Assembly (NCBI GenBank): GCA_964396535.1
Contig: CAYNFT010000070.1
Coordinates: 1-11,094 of the forward strand
Reading direction: 5' to 3'
Source of the DNA: CAYNFT01 sp964396535
GTDB taxonomy: Bacteria > Chloroflexota > Dehalococcoidia > Dehalococcoidales > UBA2162
Length of the DNA: 11,094 nt
Shown: positions 6,211 to 11,094 of the stretch, piece by piece
Layout of the letters: the number at the start of each line of letters is the position of its first letter
How positions within the stretch are numbered: position 1 is the stretch's first letter
Program-made: the position numbers and the translations under genes
Notes under the pieces: generated by a model
The model's input: only the letters and a program-made list of their open reading frames with translations
Told to the model about the DNA's origin: nothing
Databases searched by the model: none

Positions 6211-7383
6211 ATGAAATTAGTGGTTGTAGGGCTGGGACAATGTGGCGGCAGAATTGCTGATGAGTTCGCCCGCATGAATAGAAAAGCAGCCAGTCAGCGC
6301 GGCATTGAGATAGTTATCGGTGCCTTCGCCGTCAATACGGATATCGCTGATTTAAGCGGGCTAAAACGCATAAAGCCTGATTATGAGCATCGAATCCTCA
6401 TCGGAGGTCGAAAGACCGGTGGGCATGGGGTCGGCAAGATAAATGAGCTTGGCGCCGAAGTAGCCAAGGAAGATGCCGATAAGGTTATAGATGCTATAAG
6501 AACAACCAAACGATTACCCGAGGCAGATGCCTTCTTACTCATCGCTGGCGCTGCTGGCGGTACCGGCTCCGGAGCTATACCAATAATGACGCACTACATC
6601 AAGGAGCGCTTTATAGATAAGCCGGTATACAATCTTACTGTTCTTCCCTTTGAGCATGAAGAAGAAACAGAGGAAAGAACGATATACAACGCAGCCACAT
6701 GTCTTAAATCCAGCTACTTAGTGGCTGATGCCATAATCATTATCGATAATCAAAGGTATATTAGGAAGAACGCCTCACTTATAAACAACTTGACTAAGAT
6801 CAACTCTCTAATAGCTGAGCCATTTTACAACTTACTCTGTGCTGGCGAAGAGAAAAAACCCAAATACATCGGGGCAAAGCTACTTGATGCCGGTGATATA
6901 ATACAGACCCTGGTAGGCTGGACAATAATCGGCCATAGTACTTCTTACCTTTCATTTCTCAGATTTCTATTCGAGCGGACACGGGACTTCAGAAAGAAAG
7001 TAGTTGAAACCCAAAAAGGGGTTCAAGCTATGGACGAAGCTATAAGCAGGCTATCAGTACACGGCAATCCTGCCGATTCAAGGAGAGCTTTATATCTTGT
7101 CGCAGCACCAGCTAAAGAAATGAATATGGATCTGATTAAAGATATGGGAATGCATCTAAAAAATCTAGCTCCGGACACAATAATAAGGAGTGGCGATTAC
7201 CCCAGAGATAAGGGCTCGCTGGATGTCTCGCTAATCCTGTCCGAGCTTAGCGACGTGGCTAAAATCAGAAACTACTTTACCAAAACGATTAGCCTTATCT
7301 CTACTATTCAAAAGAGGCAAGAAGGAATACAAACCGACACAGCACTTGATGGTTCTTTAAAGGATATACCATCGTTACTCTAA
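6211..7383 (+). CDS. CetZ/FtsZ-like tubulin-superfamily GTPase
   Basis: This 390-aa protein of the tubulin/FtsZ superfamily would polymerise with GTP in the cytoplasm, probably at the membrane. The N-terminal loop is VVGLGQCGGRIADEF (5-19), with a cysteine as in tubulin GQCG. AVNTDIADLSGL (40-51) is the T3-region strand. GGHGVGKINELGAE (70-83) closely resembles the GHGVGxxNELGAE of archaeal CetZ. The tubulin/FtsZ signature is IAGAAGGTGSGA (111-122). The T7 region reads LLDAGD (224-229): the two Asp of the FtsZ NxDxxD motif align, but the Asn is Leu. The C-terminus ends DIPSLL, like the partner-binding tail of FtsZ. It is therefore not the standard division FtsZ, which has GGGTGTG and NxDxxD. 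Its own promoter lies upstream. It faces two hendecad-repeat genes across 48 bp. The family call is firm; CetZ-like versus a separate bacterial FtsZ-like clade needs a tree. Confidence 0.85.
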   Translation: MKLVVVGLGQCGGRIADEFARMNRKAASQRGIEIVIGAFAVNTDIADLSGLKRIKPDYEHRILIGGRKTGGHGVGKINELGAEVAKEDADKVIDAIRTTKRLPEADAFLLIAGAAGGTGSGAIPIMTHYIKERFIDKPVYNLTVLPFEHEEETEERTIYNAATCLKSSYLVADAIIIIDNQRYIRKNASLINNLTKINSLIAEPFYNLLCAGEEKKPKYIGAKLLDAGDIIQTLVGWTIIGHSTSYLSFLRFLFERTRDFRKKVVETQKGVQAMDEAISRLSVHGNPADSRRALYLVAAPAKEMNMDLIKDMGMHLKNLAPDTIIRSGDYPRDKGSLDVSLILSELSDVAKIRNYFTKTISLISTIQKRQEGIQTDTALDGSLKDIPSLL

Positions 7384-7431
7384 TTGGTCAGGCCCGTCTT
7401 GTTGAATAATCTACTTGTATGAGTTCCCCTG

Positions 7432-7923
7432 TTATCTCACAACCTTGGAATAGATATCCCAAGCTTGCGCTACAGTTTCCTCACGGAGTTGCCAGGCTTT
7501 AACTAAGGTTTCATCACGAATTTTTAAGGCTTCGGCTACGGCCTCCTCACTGGCTTTTTCGGCTTGCTCTCTAGCCTTTTGGTAAGCTTCTCTGGCTCGC
7601 TGTTCTGCCTGCTCACGGGCTTTTAAGGCTTGCTTGATACCTTCTTCACAAGCAAGGTTAGCTTGCTGCTCAGCCCTTCTATAAGCCTCAGCTACATGCA
7701 TCTCGTTCTCTCGATAAATCCTCGACACTTCCCGTGTAGCATCCGTATAGGCTGTGTAGGCTTTCTGGGCCTGCCCTAGAACTTCATCAAGCGGTTTCAT
7801 TACCACCTGTTCAGCTTCCACCTGGGACTCCTTTACTTGCTCCTGAACCTCTTCCGGTGGCTTCACAGCCTGCCCTTCGGTTTCCTTTTCCATTTTTTTG
7901 GCTTGCCCCCTTGGATTCACCAC
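7432..7923 (-). CDS. Hendecad-repeat helical protein (ten tandem 11-residue units)
   Basis: This 163-aa soluble protein has no recognisable enzyme domain. Residues 1-48 are a charged, Gln/Glu-rich, probably disordered lead. From residue 49 to 158 the sequence divides without gap into ten 11-residue units, starting LGQAQKAYTAY, TDATREVSRIY, RENEMHVAEAY and ending DETLVKAWQLR, EETVAQAWDIY; five of the ten end in Tyr. Eleven residues make three helical turns, so this predicts a long helix with a nearly straight or right-handed hydrophobic stripe, as in LEA proteins, phasins and some surface-binding helices. A strong AAAGGAGGTG Shine-Dalgarno (7937-7928) precedes two adjacent GTG codons (7923 and 7920); either could start. 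It follows the larger repeat gene on the same strand after 83 bp, with no convincing -35/-10, so it is probably read from the 9990 promoter. Function unknown. Confidence 0.75.
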   Translation of the reverse strand: MVNPRGQAKKMEKETEGQAVKPPEEVQEQVKESQVEAEQVVMKPLDEVLGQAQKAYTAYTDATREVSRIYRENEMHVAEAYRRAEQQANLACEEGIKQALKAREQAEQRAREAYQKAREQAEKASEEAVAEALKIRDETLVKAWQLREETVAQAWDIYSKVVR

Positions 7924-8006
7924 AGGACACCTCCTTTAAACTGGGATTTCCTGTTCCATCTATGATATAATACACTTTCTAGTCATATTCGCCTAATCAA
8001 CCTAGG

Positions 8007-9941
8007 CTACTCCTCGGTTATCTCTTCATCTTCTGTCGTAGTCTTTTCTGTCATGGTCTCCTCTTCACCTTGCTTGGCTTTCCTCTGCTCATACATTTTT
8101 GCCAAGAACTCCAAACGTGACTCAATTTTTCCTTTAGCTTCTTCAGACTCTCTTTCTTTACTTATAATATCAGTTTCTTCAGCCCTGCTTGCATCCTCGT
8201 CCAAGGCTCCTACCGATATCTTATCGGCCTTATCAGCTGGTTTACCTTCTTTTTCAGCCCCGCTGATTGCTTTCTCGAAGGCTTTTATCGATGCGTCAAC
8301 TGTCTCCTTAGATAATTTACCAGTCGCTTCCGCCCTGTTTATTGCTTCCTCGAAAGCTCTTATTGATACCTCAGCTGCCTCCCTGGCAGCCCGTGTCGAT
8401 GCCTCAGTAGCCTCCTTGGCTGCTTTTACCGATTCCTCAGCAGTCTTCCTGGCTTCCCTTTTCAACGCATCAGCAATGTCTTTAGCTGCTTTAGTCGATG
8501 CCTCAGTCGATGCCGCTACTGCCCTTGTTGATGTCTCAGCCGTCTCGTTGGCTAATTTACTTATTTCCTCAGCCCTACTTATCGCCTCTTGGGAAGCTCT
8601 TACTGCTGTCTCAATCGCCTGCTTGGAGGCTTTAATTGATACCTCAACTGCATCCTGAGCTGCCTTAGCCAATGCTTCGGCCGTCTCCCGAACCACCTTG
8701 GTTGTTGCTTCTGCCCGGCTCATAGCCTCCTCGAAGGCTTTAGTTGATGCTTCAGCCATTTCCTGAGATTTCTTACCTATTTCCTCGGCTCTGGCTACTA
8801 CCTCACTGGAGGCCTTTATTGAGGCCTCAAACCCTTCCTCGGCAGCTCTAGCCGATACCTCAGCCACCTCTCTCGCCGTCTTGCCGATTTCCTCAGCCTT
8901 ACTCACTGCTTCTTGAGCCGCTTTTACCGATGCCTCCGCTATCTCTCTGGCCTGTCGACTCATCTCCTCAGCCCTACTTAATCCCTCTTGGGATGCTTTG
9001 AGAACCCCTTCAACCACCTCCCTGGCTTCCCTGCTTATTTCCCCAGCCCTGTTTACCGCTTCCTGAGCCGACCTTGCTGATGTCTCGGCTGCCTCCTTGG
9101 CTTCCTTGCTTATCTCCTCAGCCCGGCTTGCCGCTTCTTGAGCTGCCCTAGCCGATGCTTCGACTGTTTCCCTAGTTGACATAGTTACTTTTTCCGCCTT
9201 ACTTACCGCCTCTCGAGAGGCACCAATTGACACCTCAGCCGCCTCCTTAGCTTCCCTGCTCGCCTTCTCAGCTTTACTTATCGCCTCTCTGGCTGCTATG
9301 GTTGCTAACTCAGCCGCCTCCTTACTTACTTTCTCGCTCCTGATTATTGCCTCTCTGGCCGCTGTGGCTGATTCCTCAGCTGCCCTCTTAGCTGCTTTGC
9401 CCGTTTCTTCAGCTTTGCTTGTCGTTTCCTTAGAGACTCTAACTGATATTCCCGCCCTTTCCTGTGCTTCCTTGCCTGCTTTCTCAGCCCGGCTTAAGCC
9501 TCCCTGGGATGCCCTTAGTGCAGCCTCTGCCGTCTCTCCAGCTTGTTTACTTATTTCCTCAACCCGGGCTATTGCTTCCTCGAATTTTTTTACTACAGCC
9601 TCAGCCGCTTCCTTCGGTGCTCTGGCTGCCTCCTCGGCCGTGCTGATTGCTTCCCGGGCTGCTTTTATCGAAGACTCAGCCGTTTCCCTAGCCTCCCTAC
9701 CTATTTGCTCAGCCATAGTTATCGCCTCCTGAGCCGCCTTTGCTGACGTCTCAGCTGCCTCCTTAGTTTCCCTGCTTATCTCCTCAGCCCGTTTCAGCGC
9801 ATCCTGAGAGGTCTTGCTAGACACCTCCGCCGCCTCCCTAGCCACCCTGCCCAGCCTCTCAGCCCTAGCGACTGCTTCCTCAAATACCCCGATATTGCTT
9901 TCCATACCCTCCGGTTGCTCGAGAGGTATTTCACCAGCCAT
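8007..9941 (-). CDS. Giant Ala/Glu-rich helical repeat protein (25- and 11-residue repeats)
   Basis: This ~644-aa protein is almost entirely one amphipathic helix. After an 18-residue lead (MAGEIPLEQPEG...), about 585 residues divide without remainder into 19 units of 25, two of 22 and six of 11 residues. A typical 25-mer reads AAQEAVSKAEEIGK plus TAREVAEVSAR, that is 14 + 11; the 22-mers are two 11-mers. A 41-residue tail is basic then very acidic (ends EDEEITEE). There is no signal peptide, membrane segment or Cys within the repeats. Such periodicity suits LEA-like, phasin-like or cytoskeletal rod proteins, or a helix lying on a membrane. The frame also opens at GTG 9956, but the promoter puts the transcript start near 9955, so ATG 9941 with GAGGTG 7 nt upstream is preferred. 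Long frames on the other strand are by-products of the biased composition. The gene precedes the 163-aa hendecad gene and converges on the CetZ-like gene. Confidence 0.8.
   Translation of the reverse strand: MAGEIPLEQPEGMESNIGVFEEAVARAERLGRVAREAAEVSSKTSQDALKRAEEISRETKEAAETSAKAAQEAITMAEQIGREARETAESSIKAAREAISTAEEAARAPKEAAEAVVKKFEEAIARVEEISKQAGETAEAALRASQGGLSRAEKAGKEAQERAGISVRVSKETTSKAEETGKAAKRAAEESATAAREAIIRSEKVSKEAAELATIAAREAISKAEKASREAKEAAEVSIGASREAVSKAEKVTMSTRETVEASARAAQEAASRAEEISKEAKEAAETSARSAQEAVNRAGEISREAREVVEGVLKASQEGLSRAEEMSRQAREIAEASVKAAQEAVSKAEEIGKTAREVAEVSARAAEEGFEASIKASSEVVARAEEIGKKSQEMAEASTKAFEEAMSRAEATTKVVRETAEALAKAAQDAVEVSIKASKQAIETAVRASQEAISRAEEISKLANETAETSTRAVAASTEASTKAAKDIADALKREARKTAEESVKAAKEATEASTRAAREAAEVSIRAFEEAINRAEATGKLSKETVDASIKAFEKAISGAEKEGKPADKADKISVGALDEDASRAEETDIISKERESEEAKGKIESRLEFLAKMYEQRKAKQGEEETMTEKTTTEDEEITEE
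8133..9887 (-). repeat. In-gene tandem repeat array, 75-bp period with 33-bp units
   Basis: The coding repeats correspond to 75-bp DNA units (25 codons) with insertions or losses in 33-bp steps (11 codons). The units are diverged at the base level, so the array is old or under selection to vary, and homogenisation by recombination is not obvious. Phase is kept throughout: 585 codons with no frameshift. Confidence 0.75.
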
Positions 9942-9961
9942 CCTATGACACCTCACCTCAC

Positions 9962-9990
9962 ATTTTAGTATAGATTTTTTAGTTTTTCAA
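9962..9990 (-). promoter_or_regulatory. Promoter of the repeat-protein genes
   Basis: On the minus strand TTGAAA (9990-9985), a 17-bp A/T-rich spacer and TAAAAT (9967-9962). The predicted transcript start is near 9955, leaving a leader of only about 14 nt that still contains GAGGTG. This decides the start of the large repeat gene as ATG 9941. Confidence 0.65.
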
Positions 9991-10075
9991 TAGTCCCCCC
10001 TTACCGGGTCGTTTACTAACCCATCCCCCCACTGTAAAGCAGTAACAGTTGATAAACAATCTTAATACCACTGGT

Positions 10076-10105
10076 TTGACAGCCTTCAGGAGGGTTTGGT
10101 AATAT
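10076..10105 (+). promoter_or_regulatory. Extended -10 promoter of the zinc-ribbon/AOR operon
   Basis: TTGACA (10076-10081), an 18-bp spacer and TAATAT (10100-10105) preceded by TGG. The start point would be near 10112, about 37 nt before the first start codon. It lies in the 192-bp gap between the divergent repeat-protein gene and this operon, which holds no other gene. Confidence 0.7.
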
Positions 10106-10148
10106 TTGCTTGGGAAGGTGAATTGATTCGATTAAAGAGGAGGTTATT

Positions 10149-10403
10149 TTGGCAAACGAAAAAGAGACCACAATGCACAGTCTCATGAAAACCAGAAGCA
10201 TGGGCTCCGTGAGGTGCCTGCAATGCTACGAGAGAATTTCATTTCCTTCAGGAGCTAAGACTGCAGCTTGCCCCAATTGTGGGTTTGAATGGAGATTATC
10301 CTGGAATATGGGGGCTAATTTCCCCAGGATACGCGGACCCGTATGGGAGACTAACAGCAAATTAACTGAGGAAATAATGAAAAAAGAGCAAGGGGAGAAA
10401 TAG
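10149..10403 (+). CDS. Small zinc-ribbon protein upstream of AOR
   Basis: This 84-aa cytoplasmic protein starts at TTG, supported by AGGAGG (10138-10143) 5 nt upstream; the ATG at codon 9 lacks a comparable site. C23-x2-C26 and C41-x2-C44, separated by 14 residues, form a zinc ribbon (RCLQCYERISFP ... ACPNCGFEW). The rest is polar, with a Trp/Arg-rich middle (WRLSWNMGANFPRIRGPVW) and a Lys/Glu-rich C-terminal helix. The AOR gene begins 5 nt after its stop, so the two are co-translated. Many AOR operons carry small accessory genes (ferredoxin, MoaD-like sulfur carriers), but this one has only four Cys in ribbon spacing and is not a ferredoxin. It could aid AOR maturation or act as a regulator; this is inferred from context. 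I do not recognise a named family. Confidence 0.75.
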   Translation: MANEKETTMHSLMKTRSMGSVRCLQCYERISFPSGAKTAACPNCGFEWRLSWNMGANFPRIRGPVWETNSKLTEEIMKKEQGEK

Positions 10404-10408
10404 AGAAG

Positions 10409-11094
10409 ATGGCGCTTAACAGAAAGATAGCGTATATTGACCTTACCAGCGGCAAAATCGACACCAAGAAGATACCTGTTGAATTTCGTAAAAAGTATGT
10501 CGGCAGCAGAGGGCTCGATGCTTATCTATTATACAATCACCTGAAACCGGGAGTTGACGCTCTCGGCCCAGAAAACGTAGCCATAGTGAGCGCTGGTCTT
10601 CTGGTAGGCACACCAGCGTCTGCAGCATGCCGTGTACACGTTTGTGCCAAGTCACCACTTACAAACTTTTACGGGAGCTCTAACGGCGGTGGCTTCTTTG
10701 CCCCGGAGTTGAGATGGGCAGGATTCGACCACCTTGTCATAACCGGAAAGGCGCCGAATCCGATCTATCTCTGGGTACACAATGGTGAAATTGAGATAAG
10801 AGACGCCAAGAATATATGGGGAAAGTATATCCTCGACTCGCAACTAGCCCTTCGAGAGGAGCTTGGCGATAGAGATATAAAAGTACTGACCATAGGACCG
10901 GCTGGTGAAAAGCTGGTACGGTTCGCCAATGTGATGACCGGATTGAAAAACTCCGCCGGCAGGACTGGAATGGGAGCCGTGCTGGGCTCTAAGAACCTTA
11001 AAGCGGTTGCTACCAGAGGTACTATGGACATTACTCTGACACATCCCCGCGAAGCTCTGGACTACAACCGTGAATTTATGACGCAAATCACCTC
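10409..11094 (+). CDS. Aldehyde ferredoxin oxidoreductase, N-terminal part (cut by the window edge)
   Basis: The first 228 codons of a tungsten/molybdenum-bis-pterin oxidoreductase, which oxidises aldehydes to acids or runs in reverse with ferredoxin. The AOR N-terminal fold is clear: MALNRKIAYIDLTSGKI, then YVGSRGLDAYLLY (30-42) and CRVHVCAKSPLTNFYGSSNGGG (74-95). WAGFDHLVITGKAPNPIYLWV follows, and then the pterin-phosphate loop NSAGRTGMGAVLGSKNLKAV (181-200). R75, N92 and R185 sit where AOR places its cofactor-phosphate and Mg ligands. The [4Fe-4S] cysteines and the remaining domains lie beyond the edge, so cofactor and substrate class cannot be judged. The start is ATG, 5 nt after the zinc-ribbon gene, with a GGGGAG-type site 11 nt upstream; the frame is open to the end. 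Confidence 0.93.
   Translation, partial: MALNRKIAYIDLTSGKIDTKKIPVEFRKKYVGSRGLDAYLLYNHLKPGVDALGPENVAIVSAGLLVGTPASAACRVHVCAKSPLTNFYGSSNGGGFFAPELRWAGFDHLVITGKAPNPIYLWVHNGEIEIRDAKNIWGKYILDSQLALREELGDRDIKVLTIGPAGEKLVRFANVMTGLKNSAGRTGMGAVLGSKNLKAVATRGTMDITLTHPREALDYNREFMTQIT

Noticed and set aside
6211..7383. Canonical division FtsZ
   Set aside because: The glycine signature is AGAAGGTGSGA, the T7 Asn is missing, and the GHGVGxxNELGAE segment matches CetZ better.
7384..7431. Bidirectional terminator between the convergent genes
   Set aside because: I could find no stable inverted repeat with a T run in these 48 bases.
7967..7993. Separate promoter for the 163-aa hendecad gene (TATTAT on the minus strand)
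   Set aside because: No -35 element stands at 16-19 bp from it, so read-through from the 9990 promoter is the simpler explanation.
8053..9746. Long plus-strand reading frames opposite the repeat gene (up to 201 residues)
   Set aside because: They are Ser/Ala/Leu-rich mirror images of the Ala/Glu/Lys repeats, have no ribosome sites, and arise from codon bias in the true minus-strand gene.
8133..9887. CRISPR array suggested by regular repeats
   Set aside because: The periodicity is in codons (75 and 33 bp), units are diverged and contiguous with no unique spacers, and the frame stays open.

Overview
The window reads as bacterial chromosome: Shine-Dalgarno sites, sigma70-type promoters, short intergenic gaps and class II enolase / type I GAPDH genes. 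The combination of a CetZ-like tubulin homologue, a tungsten/molybdenum aldehyde ferredoxin oxidoreductase (AOR) and palindromic runs of C and G between genes suggests an anaerobic Chloroflexota of the Dehalococcoidia type. That placement is inference from gene content, not a phylogeny.

Layout. (1) 1-1010, minus strand: the leading edge of a phage-derived module. A Cys-cluster helix-turn-helix protein with its own promoter overlaps by 17 bp a phage portal protein (SPP1 gp6 type) that runs off the left edge. (2) 1105-2110: two inverted copies of a composite double-hairpin repeat bracket a small cassette of two unrecognised genes, a 113-aa coiled-coil protein and a 96-aa protein with a C-terminal membrane helix. 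The cassette has a strong promoter and a terminator-like hairpin. (3) 2144-6120, plus strand: a glycolytic run of SLOG/TIGR00725-like protein, enolase, MBL-fold hydrolase and GAPDH, with gaps of 37-52 bp and one clear promoter at the front. (4) 6152-9990: a CetZ/FtsZ-like GTPase gene on the plus strand converges on two minus-strand genes. Their products are long Ala/Glu/Lys helices built from 11-residue repeats: ten unbroken hendecads in the 163-aa protein, and 25-residue (14+11) units mixed with bare 11-mers in the ~644-aa protein. (5) 10076-11094, plus strand: a promoter, an 84-aa zinc-ribbon protein and, 5 nt later, the N-terminal 228 codons of an AOR.

The glycolytic genes would carry out the 2-phosphoglycerate/PEP and glyceraldehyde-3-phosphate steps. 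The most interesting block is region 4: a tubulin-superfamily protein with an FtsZ-like terminal DIPSLL motif, next to two hendecad-repeat helical proteins. It could be a cytoskeletal or envelope-associated module, but the functional link is inferred from adjacency only.
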